Shown here: piece by piece, positions 20,289-30,292 of the stretch
Numbering within the stretch: position 1 is the first letter of the stretch
How the letters are laid out: each line of letters opens with the position of its first letter
NCBI GenBank assembly: GCA_951394045.1
Contig: OX595986.1
Coordinates: 2,943,534-3,007,533 of the forward strand
DNA: 64,000 bases
Direction: 5' to 3'
Source: Nitzschia sp. DOCU1
Taxonomy: Eukaryota > Bacillariophyta > Bacillariophyceae > Bacillariales > Bacillariaceae
Position numbers and translations under genes: made by a program
The notes under the pieces: model-generated
The model's database searches: none
The model's input: the letters and a program-made list of their open reading frames with translations, nothing else
Told to the model about the DNA's origin: nothing

Positions 20289-21893
20289 CTAGAACCATTC
20301 TAACAGGATCCAATCCCGTATGCCGACATAAGAAATGATCTGGATGGGCTCCAGCCATGCCCGTCCAATCCCAAGGTATAGTACTCGTTCGAGCCATCCC
20401 GCAAATAAGTTGGCGACGCCGCCTCGTCCTTCCTTTGTAATGGCAATCATGGTTCGGACTACACCTTCACCAGAACCACCGTCGATTCCATTGGATGGAC
20501 TGGCATCACTGTCAATGAGGATACGAGTACGCGCGACATCAAAGGGAGTCGTCAAAAAGGCGGCAACCACAGCACTGATATTGGCATACTCTGCATATCT
20601 GTCAATGCTTAGGTTTCCATGAATAAATTGGCGTCCCAGAAAAATTTTGGAAAGCAGATAGGGAAGATCCGTAATGATAACGCCTGGTAGGCGCTTCAAA
20701 CTATCTCCCACCCAGTCTCCCACATCAATCTTTTGATCTTGAAGACGCAAGGCCAAGGCATCTGCGGGAGTTCGAAAGCATAATGATACCACATCTGCAA
20801 TAAGAGCAGCAATGAGAAGGATTTCAACGTCGTTCAAAAAGGGCATCATGGCAAGGGTTCTCTTGCAAACATCTCTGACTCCAAAGTAAACACCCGTTGC
20901 CGGTACCGATATTAGCAGAGTGGGAGTCAAACCGGCATAGAGATCTCCTTCTGCCACGTGTCTTCGGATATTTTTGCCTAGATTCGTAAGCCTGTCTTCT
21001 ATTCGTGGTGGCCTGGCAGTAAAGTTGTGCACATCTGTTTGGATACGTGTTTTCACGGTCTGAAGAGGATATAACAGCGAGGTACGAAACATTTCAGTCG
21101 TAGCGCCTGCAACCGTGGCGGCCGCTAGTAATTCTCCGTTGGAAATCTCCTTGACCACTTTGGGTGGTGGAACCAAAAAGGCCGGATACCACTTGGGTAC
21201 CTTTTTGGTTTGGATTTTGGTAAAGTTCTTGGAATCTACCGAGACACATCCAAAGTCACAGTCTAGCGTGACGTTGATGCTCGTCTCCCTGGCCACTTGG
21301 GTAAAATTTACAGGAGTTAGCCGTCCTGTCGTCTTGCTAGTCGCTGTTTTTGTTTTGACTGCCGGCTTGGGCGTTCCAGATTGTGGCGACGCCACCTTGC
21401 GCTTGGCTGGATTTTCTACCACCTCTGGACCAGCCAGAATGGCACCACCCACCACAGCTCCACTGAACAATAATAAGGCGCCTTGTTGAAAGAGCTGACG
21501 TCGCGATAACCCCACGGATGTGACATTGAGGGCGTCGTCTTCTATCGGTGATTCCACCACTGTAGTAAAAAAAGGCTCCGATCGACGAGGTCCCGTCAAA
21601 GAATCCAGCGAATCGTCCTCGACCACATCGGAAGAGAACCCCTCTAATGGCGACGGCATGGTTTCATCCAAGGCCGATGATTCATCTGTCGTACTCGAAG
21701 CAAAGTCGGCATCTATCGTTGTCGTTGAGTTGACATCTCCGCCGTTTCCTCCTGAATGCAAACGAGTACTTCGTGGAGCTGTCGATTGGAGTGGCAACGC
21801 CTGAAGAGAAAACGAGCTACCTATCCGCACCCACGACAATAAAAAGCACATGTATATTAATATGCGGCACATTTCACCGTGCTTTTCCATCAT
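20289..21893 (-). CDS. Plastid-targeted mitochondrial-carrier-family transporter
   Basis: Single exon, 534 residues from the first ATG (21893); an ATG at 21872 gives a better signal peptide. The N-terminus is a signal peptide ending near IGSS|FSLQ, with Phe at +1 as in diatom plastid presequences. About 140 residues of Ser/Thr-rich linker follow, then a hydrophobic segment after SRRQLFQQ. The carrier module lies at about 255-534 and has three repeats. Repeat signatures are PLQTVKTRIQ (repeat 1), RTPADALALRLQ (repeat 2, partly degraded) and TPFDVARTRI (repeat 3). MCF proteins exchange metabolites across organelle membranes; a plastid envelope location is inferred from the presequence. S-adenosylmethionine carriers are one MCF group of plastids, but substrate cannot be assigned. 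A conserved pair of Cys lies before the carrier (CDFGC). Confidence 0.82.
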   Translation of the reverse strand: MMEKHGEMCRILIYMCFLLSWVRIGSSFSLQALPLQSTAPRSTRLHSGGNGGDVNSTTTIDADFASSTTDESSALDETMPSPLEGFSSDVVEDDSLDSLTGPRRSEPFFTTVVESPIEDDALNVTSVGLSRRQLFQQGALLLFSGAVVGGAILAGPEVVENPAKRKVASPQSGTPKPAVKTKTATSKTTGRLTPVNFTQVARETSINVTLDCDFGCVSVDSKNFTKIQTKKVPKWYPAFLVPPPKVVKEISNGELLAAATVAGATTEMFRTSLLYPLQTVKTRIQTDVHNFTARPPRIEDRLTNLGKNIRRHVAEGDLYAGLTPTLLISVPATGVYFGVRDVCKRTLAMMPFLNDVEILLIAALIADVVSLCFRTPADALALRLQDQKIDVGDWVGDSLKRLPGVIITDLPYLLSKIFLGRQFIHGNLSIDRYAEYANISAVVAAFLTTPFDVARTRILIDSDASPSNGIDGGSGEGVVRTMIAITKEGRGGVANLFAGWLERVLYLGIGRAWLEPIQIISYVGIRDWILLEWF

Positions 21894-22351
21894 GGTGCGT
21901 TGGTGGTTTGGGTTCCAAAATGGCCGTTGCTAGTACAGAAAGTGATGACATGGTCAAATGTCTCGGATGATGACACGGAAGACTTTTTTCTGTCGTCGTT
22001 TGAAAAAAAAGAAAACCGCGGTCGACCTTGCGCATGCCGTGAGCCTGCAAAGTCACCGGCCGGCTCTCATATGAAGCACACGCGCCGATTAGGAAAATGG
22101 ACAACGAAGGTGAAAGCTGCCGCCGACTTCTGCTCGTTGACGTCGGCAGGGCCAATCGTGCTTCCTCATTGGTTGGATCCGTCGCGAAGAATGATGGGAG
22201 AGAACATCTTCTTTCGAACCATTGTAATTGTTGAAAAAAGAGCGAAGAAAGGATCTTTCATCTTTGGTGTATTGCATGACACCCATAGTACTGCTCTAGC
22301 AGTGCCATATTCCCGTCTCCAAGAACCTTTCACTTGATACTACACAATACA
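21894..22351. promoter_or_regulatory. Divergent promoter between two plastid-protein genes
   Basis: 458 bp shared by the carrier (minus) and the four-repeat protein (plus). One TGACGT hexamer occurs at 22138-22143. In P. tricornutum, TGACGT-type elements mediate CO2/cAMP responses of some genes, but a single hexamer is weak evidence. Confidence 0.3.
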
Positions 22352-23352
22352 ATGCGAGTTCAAGCCCTTTCCGCAATTGCTCTGTTCAGCTCCTCAGCGG
22401 GCGTCGTCCATGCCTTTTCTCGCCCTGCCCTGGTGTCGACGCCCGTCGTCTCTGCGGTGGGACCGTTGAACGTGGGTTTGGCCCTGGATTGGAAGAACCA
22501 AGACCTGGACGAAAGCTTCCTGATGCAACGCGCAGAAGCATGTGCACATTCCGACTCTTGCTCTTTGGAAGATGCCCGCGTTTACTTGGATGATGTCATT
22601 CATGTCCAAAGCGGCTGTGTCACTGGATCTGTGCTGGGCGGTGTGTGCGAGAATGTGGATGTGGCTGCCGAACTCGTCGCTAACCTTCGACAAAAGATTG
22701 TACAAAAGACCCGAGAAGCAATGTAAGTAACCGCTGGGAGTTGCATCGACTGCTGAAATGTTTCGCGTTCTCGTTCTAATCTCATTGTTCTCGTCCTAAA
22801 CGCAGTGCCGTCAAAGCGGGTGTAGATGTGGCTGCGATTGCATTTACAATTTTTGCTTTGGCAGTGCTTGGTTCGGGGCTGGCTGCGACTCACGTTGATT
22901 CGACTCCCTTTACTCTGCAAGAATGGTGGTGGGCACTTCGTGATGGCTACCTACCACAAATGCTGGCCCACAACTTTCGACACGGTGGCTTGGCGACAAT
23001 GGACTATGACCCTGAAACAACACCATTTGTATTGCAAGAATGGTGGTGGGCTGTAAAGGGAGGCTATTTCAATACCATGGTCGAACACTACTTCCGAAAT
23101 GGAGGTTTGTCGACGGATGAGAACTTTGTAGCAGATGCCGTCGCGTTTACTCCACGAGAATGGCTTCATGCTATTAATGGAGGATACCTAAATCAACTCG
23201 TACAACACAACTTTCAACATGGCGGCCTCGCCACCGCTGAGTCTCCGGATATGGAGGCAATGTCAGTGACGCAACAAGAGATGTTCTGGGCTGCTCGTGA
23301 TGGGTACCTAAAACAATTCTCGGAACATGTGTTCCGTAACGGCGGCGTCTAA
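22352..23352 (+). CDS. Plastid protein with four Trp-rich repeats
   Basis: Two exons (22352-22722, 22806-23352; 83-nt intron) give 305 residues. The N-terminus is a signal peptide ending VVHA|FSRP, the diatom plastid motif. Residues about 50-100 hold a Cys-bearing segment (AEACAHSDSCSLEDARVYLD, then VQSGC and VC) that faintly recalls CP12-type Cys pairs; homology is not shown. A hydrophobic helix (AAIAFTIFALAVLGSGLAA) follows at about 134-152. The rest is four tandem repeats of about 38-43 residues with the core F(T/V)LQEWWWA...GYL.QM..H.FR.GGL. I do not know this repeat family. The order suggests a membrane-anchored protein with a soluble repeat domain on one face of a plastid membrane. Confidence 0.8.
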
Positions 23353-23446
23353 ATCATGTCTATATGGAATCCAACTACAGGTAGCTCCTACAAAGATTCG
23401 GTTATCTCATTTTTTAAATACAATTACATCTTGTAACTTGTTCCTT

Positions 23447-26400
23447 CTACTCGTCATCCCAAAATTTCGTTTTCGTCTTGCGAGTATTCTCGGGTTGATT
23501 TTGCAGCATGTCTAACATGGGTTGATCGTAAATTCGTTCTCCAAAGAGTCGTCGAATGTTCATGGCCGTAAGCTCGTCGAATGAAACGGCCGAGGAGTCC
23601 GCCGAAAGGAGTTCGTATCTTGGATAGGGTCCTACCATGGCCACACTCCTCATATCTACTTCATGAGCCGCCCCGCTGGCACCGGGGCTGGTGTCAAAGA
23701 CTACGCAATGGTCAGGTCGTCGTTCTATCCGAAGTGCCACCCCCAACATTTGCTGGCTGTCTCTGTCGTAACCATTGGTCAAGGACACGCGCTTTTCTCG
23801 AGGCACAAGATCCGCTAGTCCTGCGTACTTGAGCAAAATGTGGACTTGACCTTCGTCAAGATAAGATACGACACCACAAGCCATTTCAACCTCGAGCAAG
23901 GATTTTATCCATTCTGCAGCTCCCGGCATCACTGCAACCATGGGTTGCGCTTCAGCTTGTTGCTCGCTTGACCAAGTGCTGGTAAATGATAGGTCATATC
24001 CTTTCTTGACCCATTCCGCCCGCTTCAACTGAATCTGATCACGATACTTGTTGGCAATCTCCGTGGCGGTTTCGTAGCTATCGGTCCACTCGAAACCATT
24101 TACAATCGCTTCCTCGGGCCCAACTGCCATGGCGAACTGTACTTGCTCTTGATCCGGCAAGGAGAAACCAGACTGCCATGCGACGTTGGTCCACGAGTCA
24201 AAGGCAGCCTGGTAGAGTTCATCACCTGTGAGCTCCTTGCCTTTCTTGCAAGGTTCCACCCGGGGAGGCTCTACTTTTGTGACTTCAAGGTCATATGCCT
24301 TGACGTACTTTTCGGAAGCTTTCGTTAGAGCCTTTTCGTACGTTTCAGTTATTTCACAGATTTGGCCTTCGTTGAAGTTGTACGTCCATCCCAGCAGGCG
24401 GCGGACGGCGTCGCTGGCACTGAGATTCATCGTGAGCTGGATTTGATCCGGCCTTGGAGGTGAAAAACGGTGCGTCGAAGCTGCTTCGGCCCAAGCCTTA
24501 ATCTGGGTCTCGAGGACTTCTTCGTCCGTGGGCCCTCCTTGTGAGGACTCAACTGGCTTCTTAGTCTCAGCAGCGACGGGTGGAGACGGTATTGATGCTT
24601 GTGGCTGCTCCTGACCGTTCATGAATCCCCGGAGGTAGTCCCTATAGAGCTGTGCCAGCCCATGAGCTTCGGCGACATCATCAGTCCAACCAAAGCCCTT
24701 GATAATAACTGCTTCGGGGTCATTCAATACTGCTGCAGCAAGCACTTCTTCAGGTTTCGGAGGTTCGAAGGAGCCGCCTTCTGCCACCTTAGTCCAGGCC
24801 TTGTACTGAGATTCTAACAGCGAGCTTTCGTTTTGTTTTCTCTGCGCTGTTCCGCCATATTCCGTACTCGCGGTCTTGCTGCCGTCAACATTTCCGCTCA
24901 GAATTGCTCCATACACGGAAACAACAGCATCGATATCCTGTCGATCAGATGTCCAGCGAAAAACTTCGCGGACTGCGATTTCGGGAGAAAGGAAAGTTGA
25001 CTGCGCAATCTGTTCATTGGTGGGGATCGAAAGTTCAAGCTCCTGAGCTGTTCGCAACCAGGCTTCCTGGATACGCTTGAGTCGGCTCTGTTCCCCTTCT
25101 ACCCTAACAGGGCGAGTTGGGGAAGCAGGCATCTGGGTGCCCTCCGAATCAAGTTCAGATCCTAGTGCCATAGATCCTTTTCCTGGTTCGATCTTCGGTA
25201 GGTCGTCGGAGAGCCCTTGGCCCGCTGCCCATTCATCGAAGACTTCGCGAAAAACGCGACGGAAGCATGCTATAGCTTCTCGCACGACAAAAACGTCGTT
25301 TGTCCAAAAGAATACTTCTCGAATTGCTACTTCTGGTCTGACAACAGCAGCACGCCGGATGTCCTCTAATATCGGCTCTTTGAACTTGAACTCGGTTGCT
25401 ACTTTCTTCCAAACCACTTCGTGCAGACCCGTCAAATCGAGAAGAACGCCTTCAAGCCTAAATATTGCACCGAATTCCTTGAATGGTTTGTTGATTCTTG
25501 GGAGATACTGAGAAACACCTGTCGCGTAGACAGAATCACGGTGATCCATCAAATTGTTCAGTTCTGGAACGCTTAATTCGACGTAGTCAAGAAGATTGGC
25601 TTTGCGAGCGTCAAAGCTTGTGGCTCCCCAGTCTCGCTGTCGCCCTCTGAAGTAATCGGTGTCAAAAGAGTAATCCGCGTAGTCGTCAGAGCCCCGAGCC
25701 CGGCTGCCAAGAACATCACTGATATCGATTCCCATCTGTTTCTGCCGCCCGGATCTCCTTTCCTCGTATTCATGAAGCTGCCGTAAATTGTGGTCATACT
25801 GATCGTCGTCAAAGACCTCGTCAATGTTCCGACCCGAAAAGCCGGAAATCGAGTCGTAGCCATCTTTCTTTTGCATAGCCTTCCTCTCCTTTTTCAGCCA
25901 ATCTGGGACCAAGTCAACCGACGAAGACGAAATGTCATCGAGCGGTTCATCCTCGTCGCTGTCGTCTTCATCGTCACTATCATCGTCAGAAGCGGCAATA
26001 CCACCACGATCGCTGAGCTGCTTTTCGTCGACGGTTTCCTTTTTCCTTTTCTTGAAGACGGGACGAGGTCCGATGGAAGCCAATACATCCTGCGCATAGC
26101 TTGCGTCGTCGATAGGAATATCTGATTCCATTGCCAGTTTCTTGGCGTTTTCATCAAGGTCATCAAGACTGCGGCGAAGCTCCTCCTCTTTCTTCAGATA
26201 GTCCTCGAAACTAGCCTTCTGGCTTTCTCTTGTCTCGGGTGCTTCCTTGATACGACCTCCACCCACGGCAGCGACGGATCGAAAAAGAGACTCAGAAACT
26301 TGTGCTGGGTCCAACCCCGACTTCGATTCTTCATTTGTACGTGAATCCTCGGGCTTTTGAGCTTGAGATAGATCCTTCTTTTTCCGGGTAGGGCGTGGCC

Positions 26401-28618
26401 CGATGCTAGATAGGACTTTCTCAGCGTCAAAGTCACCATCACTGGTCATCACTTCAGACAAGTCGTACTTCAGATTTGCTTTTTCCAATACGGCGGATTG
26501 GTCGTCATCAGACAAGCCTGATTCATCACGCTTCGCCTTTTCCAATGCCTGAAACGCTTCCCACTGCTCACGAATAGCGTCTTGCTCCTCCTTCGTCCGC
26601 GCTCCCGCCTTACGGAACATATTCAGCAACTTCTGGTCATCTGCAGACCCAAGCTTAGTATTCTCGATGTCAACTGTTTCAGAAGCCTTGTCGTACGATG
26701 GATCGAAAAAGGGGGTCTTGGGAGGAGGTGGCTTCCGTTCATCGTCCAACTGATCGGAGAAAAATGGGGTGTCTGGAGGAGCCTGCGGGACTACAATTTC
26801 CTCGTCGGAGGCATAAATGGACGTGGCATCGGAGGCGAGAACCCGATCGATAACATCCTTTTCCTCCTCGTATAAGCTGGACGTCAACTTTGACTCATCT
26901 TTCTCCCTTATACCGAATAAATCACTGAGATCCACGGGCCCTACAGGCTTTTGCTCTTGAACTTCTTCTTCCACGTCAACATAGTCGAGTGGTTCTAGTT
27001 GCATCCTCAGGGCTTCCAACTGCTTCTTCAGACGCTCTGAACGGGCCGGGTCGCTCTTCTCAACAAGCGCCTCAAACGCTTGGAGTGCCTTCATATTGAC
27101 ATCGCGTCGCATTTCCCTTCGGCTCAACGACCCAGGCTCGCCCTGCACAGCCGACTTTGGCACCTGATCTTCACCCGGCGTTTTGTTCGCCTTTTGCCAG
27201 TCAAAAGGCATGCGAATGCCGACGGAAAGCCCAGATCGGTTTCGAATTTCTTCTTCCTTGTCAACATATTCTTTCCACGAATTCAGCCGTTGAGCGACTT
27301 GTTGTTCGTCTAGCTCTGCCAGATTCAACGCTGCATCAAGCTTGGGGTCAAAACCTCGCTCTCGACCTAATCGAGTAGCGATTGCCCGGTACATTTGCCA
27401 CTCCTTCATGGTCTGCGGTTTGATAGACCCCTTTTTCGCTTCCTTCTCGATTTGTTCACGAAGATCTTCAATTTGTTGCTCAATGATATCAGACACAGCG
27501 GCACCGCTTTCCGACGCTTTTTTCTGTGTTGTTTTCAGCATGTCTTCGAGGCGTTCCAGAGCCCAGACATCCAAATCTGACCCTGGCGCGGGAACGTTCG
27601 TGTCAGAGAGGCTGGCGCGGGCTTCGCTCTCATAGCGGAGAAAATCCTCCACCTCTGCTTGTAACGCTTGTTGCCGTTTCCATTCTTCTGTCGATTCTTT
27701 CAGCATGCGTTCCACCACTTCATCCGTCACACCGGTCATGTCCCTGGAATCAAGTTCAGACATCTTATTGATTTCGTATTGTTCTAGTCGTTCTTTGGCA
27801 CGCGCCAACTTGATCGAAGTCAATTTACGTTCCAAGTCTTGCCGAGCGATAGACTCTGCTACGCCTTCTGCATTCTCAGGCATGGAATCTGGATCTTCTT
27901 CACGCTGCTGTCGTATCTGTTTCTTCAAATCGTCAATAACCTTTTCGTATTCGGCCTCTATTTGCTTCTTCTCTTCGGCAAACCAAGAATCGTCAGACCT
28001 TGCTCTTGATTTTGACCTTGTTTCGTCATCTGACGAAGAAAGTTCAGAGGAGTCTTCATTTTGCGATGCTCCCTCGTTTCGAGACAAGATTTCATCCAAC
28101 GATGGCATACCAGAAAACAGTTTGTCAAATCTAGCTTGCACCCTAGGAGGATCTTCTTCCATAATACTTCCATCTTCCATTCGTATCGGTCGTACTAGAT
28201 TTGAACCACCATTCCCTGTATTACTAGAAGAAGAAGAGGGCGAGGAAGTCATCCAATCTCGTATCCGATCGCGTTTGCGGCGTCGTTCGGATTCCCCCGC
28301 TTGCTCGCCCGTCCGCCGAGTTAAAAATTCATAGAGGCCCTCGTAACTACTGTTGCCGCTGCTGGAAGCAGATTCCTCTGGCTCATTCGATTCTTCTTCC
28401 GCGGACCTAAGTCTCGTACGTTGGGGGTCATTCCGCGTTTGATAGTCTCTCCAAGATTTCAAGGATTCCTGGTCGAGAGTCAACCTTTGTTGACTGGGTC
28501 CTCGGGACGTACTTAGAATAGGGAGCACTCGAGGTGCAACATGAAACGAGTCCGCAGCATTCAGCAGGGCTATCAACAGTGACGTTGCCAGGACCCATCG
28601 TGGCCGGGAGGAAATCAT
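23447..28618 (-). CDS. 1723-residue plastid protein with split HAD-like domain and five cap-like repeats
   Basis: Single exon; the first ATG is at 28618. The signal peptide ends AADS|FHVAPR, a plastid presequence. Residues about 40-1000 are highly charged, coiled-coil or disordered, with two copies of a motif IGPRP(T/V)..KKK (near 26370-26410 and 26045-26080). From about residue 1048 a HAD-type start appears (GAIFRLEGVLLDLTGLH), but the catalytic DxDG is replaced by RLEG. Five 60-70-residue helical repeats follow (PEVAIREVFFWT..., PEIAVREVFRWTSD, PEAVIIKGFGWTDD, SDAVRRLLGWTYN, EEAIVNGFEWTDS), resembling duplicated HAD cap helices. The C-terminal part resumes a HAD core pattern (PGAAEWIKSLL, CVVFDTSPGA, AHEVDMRSVAMVG). 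Phosphatase activity is unlikely because the nucleophile Asp is missing. A scaffold role in the plastid is inference. Confidence 0.82.
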   Translation of the reverse strand: MISSRPRWVLATSLLIALLNAADSFHVAPRVLPILSTSRGPSQQRLTLDQESLKSWRDYQTRNDPQRTRLRSAEEESNEPEESASSSGNSSYEGLYEFLTRRTGEQAGESERRRKRDRIRDWMTSSPSSSSSNTGNGGSNLVRPIRMEDGSIMEEDPPRVQARFDKLFSGMPSLDEILSRNEGASQNEDSSELSSSDDETRSKSRARSDDSWFAEEKKQIEAEYEKVIDDLKKQIRQQREEDPDSMPENAEGVAESIARQDLERKLTSIKLARAKERLEQYEINKMSELDSRDMTGVTDEVVERMLKESTEEWKRQQALQAEVEDFLRYESEARASLSDTNVPAPGSDLDVWALERLEDMLKTTQKKASESGAAVSDIIEQQIEDLREQIEKEAKKGSIKPQTMKEWQMYRAIATRLGRERGFDPKLDAALNLAELDEQQVAQRLNSWKEYVDKEEEIRNRSGLSVGIRMPFDWQKANKTPGEDQVPKSAVQGEPGSLSRREMRRDVNMKALQAFEALVEKSDPARSERLKKQLEALRMQLEPLDYVDVEEEVQEQKPVGPVDLSDLFGIREKDESKLTSSLYEEEKDVIDRVLASDATSIYASDEEIVVPQAPPDTPFFSDQLDDERKPPPPKTPFFDPSYDKASETVDIENTKLGSADDQKLLNMFRKAGARTKEEQDAIREQWEAFQALEKAKRDESGLSDDDQSAVLEKANLKYDLSEVMTSDGDFDAEKVLSSIGPRPTRKKKDLSQAQKPEDSRTNEESKSGLDPAQVSESLFRSVAAVGGGRIKEAPETRESQKASFEDYLKKEEELRRSLDDLDENAKKLAMESDIPIDDASYAQDVLASIGPRPVFKKRKKETVDEKQLSDRGGIAASDDDSDDEDDSDEDEPLDDISSSSVDLVPDWLKKERKAMQKKDGYDSISGFSGRNIDEVFDDDQYDHNLRQLHEYEERRSGRQKQMGIDISDVLGSRARGSDDYADYSFDTDYFRGRQRDWGATSFDARKANLLDYVELSVPELNNLMDHRDSVYATGVSQYLPRINKPFKEFGAIFRLEGVLLDLTGLHEVVWKKVATEFKFKEPILEDIRRAAVVRPEVAIREVFFWTNDVFVVREAIACFRRVFREVFDEWAAGQGLSDDLPKIEPGKGSMALGSELDSEGTQMPASPTRPVRVEGEQSRLKRIQEAWLRTAQELELSIPTNEQIAQSTFLSPEIAVREVFRWTSDRQDIDAVVSVYGAILSGNVDGSKTASTEYGGTAQRKQNESSLLESQYKAWTKVAEGGSFEPPKPEEVLAAAVLNDPEAVIIKGFGWTDDVAEAHGLAQLYRDYLRGFMNGQEQPQASIPSPPVAAETKKPVESSQGGPTDEEVLETQIKAWAEAASTHRFSPPRPDQIQLTMNLSASDAVRRLLGWTYNFNEGQICEITETYEKALTKASEKYVKAYDLEVTKVEPPRVEPCKKGKELTGDELYQAAFDSWTNVAWQSGFSLPDQEQVQFAMAVGPEEAIVNGFEWTDSYETATEIANKYRDQIQLKRAEWVKKGYDLSFTSTWSSEQQAEAQPMVAVMPGAAEWIKSLLEVEMACGVVSYLDEGQVHILLKYAGLADLVPREKRVSLTNGYDRDSQQMLGVALRIERRPDHCVVFDTSPGASGAAHEVDMRSVAMVGPYPRYELLSADSSAVSFDELTAMNIRRLFGERIYDQPMLDMLQNQPENTRKTKTKFWDDE

Positions 28619-29438
28619 CGTAGTAGTAGATTTTATTCGATGGGGCAACGATCACTTGCTGTACTTGGACTCACGGATTTCTTGCGATGACAATAACCAC
28701 GTAGACTTTTATAACACACACAACGTCGTTTCACTTTCTACTTTGACACACACACAATATCGATCGTATCGCTTTCTGCTGATAATGTAAGACACAAGAA
28801 GAAGTTATTAATATCATGCAATCATCAATCACGCAATCAAGAAGAATATCCATCGAATGGACTCGCATGCGAAGCCGGGGACGATCTTCTATCATACCTG
28901 CCGAAGGGAGTGAGTCGTCAGTCAACGCCAAAGGGAAGGGAGGGGGGCGCGGCGTCACGACCGCATCGGCGGACATGCGGTGGCAGCTGGGACTGGCTCA
29001 GCAAAGCCAATCGTCAGTCTCGAATGTGACGTCTGCGGAGTCGGGATTGACAATGGACTCATCAGACTTCTTTTGGCTTCTCATTTTTCGTGGAAAAGGT
29101 TCCACGCCGTGCGACGTCGTTGTTCTTTGGTTTCTGCACGTGGTTTCAACCTGGTGCTGGACGCCGAACCGCCGCCGGGTAGCTCGAATGAGCTGTTGTT
29201 GTGTTATCGATCGTTCTCTGATAAAACAAGGACGACGACGGCGAAACAAAGTGGTCCCATCGACAATCGAAGAAAGCCCGGCATTTCATCTCTACAAGCG
29301 CGGCAATTCGATAGCAGAAATACAAGAGTTCATCTACCTTGAATCCAGACCTGAATCTGAGTGTGAACCTGCCATCGCCCTGAAGTAAAGCAAGATCTTT
29401 CACGACCATTATTCTTTCAGAATTTTCACCATACAACC
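28619..29438. promoter_or_regulatory. Divergent intergenic region, 820 bp
   Basis: This lies between the large HAD-like gene (minus) and a small membrane-protein gene (plus). Short CA-rich runs (CACACACA) occur near 28710 and 28747. A 190-codon plus-strand open frame (28816-29388) has no domain, atypical composition and no support, so I do not call it. Confidence 0.4.
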
Positions 29439-30048
29439 ATGACTCGAGGACTGTACCCACCCGATACGCTATCAAAAGATGATGTCTATACGCTGGCTAA
29501 AGTACGCCAAGAACTTTGGTACAATGCTTTTATTGGAGGAGGTGAGTGAACTGCTTCTCTGACGACGCATGCTGTAAGTGGAAGCTGTCGAATGCCTCAA
29601 CAATATATATTCTATCGTTCGACTGCCAACTTGGGATTCAATTACGTGCTCAGGATTCGGTGCCGGATCGGGTCTGGTGCTTCATACGGGTGCACAATGG
29701 GCTCGTCGCCTAGGTCTGACGAGTGCAAAGCTAAACCGGAACACATTAATGTTATCGGTCCTGGGCGGTGGTGCACTGGGGATGTTTCTATTTTCAGTTG
29801 CCGCGGGCAAGGAACAGGTACACAATCTACATCCAATCTTTCAAGTAGGTGCTGTACCACCCGGGGATCTTGATCACATCAACTACCAAAACAAGATCAA
29901 CCAGGCACATCAGCAGAAGGATTTGGACTTTGAGAAAATGCAGGAAATTCGGCTTACCAGACGACGCTCAATGATGGATACATTCAAGAGGGGGCATGGT
30001 TTGAATGATGCTCATGGAGGCCACTGGGTTAAGGAAGATCAAAAGTAA
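29439..30048 (+). CDS. Small membrane protein of unknown function
   Basis: Two exons (29439-29541, 29654-30048; 112-nt intron) give 165 residues. The join restores a continuous sequence through a Gly-rich hydrophobic stretch (YNAFIGGGFGAGSGLVLHT). A second membrane segment follows (LSVLGGGALGMFLFSVAAG). The C-terminal half is soluble and charged (DLDFEKMQEIRLTRRRS). No signal peptide is evident. The two Gly-rich helices resemble small mitochondrial inner-membrane proteins, but I do not recognise a family. Confidence 0.7.
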
Positions 30049-30292
30049 AACTGGTGATGAACGACTATGGAAATAAAGCGCTATTACAGAACATTTTCGC
30101 CTTTGGTCGAAGAAAGCCTTCCTGAACTGAAATGCAAATGCGGGGATCAATCGGCCATGTTGCAGAGCTATGCATTAGATTTGATTGGCATTATACACTT
30201 TAGTAGTACACTCCTCTTTATACGATCTCACTTTCTTTCTTCAGATACAACAGCAACCACTTAGATAACAAAAGGCCCACGCGTGGAAATTT

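Noticed and set aside
22138..22143. TGACGT in the carrier/repeat-protein promoter, and another at 51047-51052 in the APX promoter
   Set aside because: Single hexamers are expected by chance at this rate; P. tricornutum CO2-responsive promoters use several spaced copies.
28816..29388. Plus-strand 190-codon open frame
   Set aside because: No recognisable motif, sits in a divergent promoter region and overlaps equally open frames on both strands.
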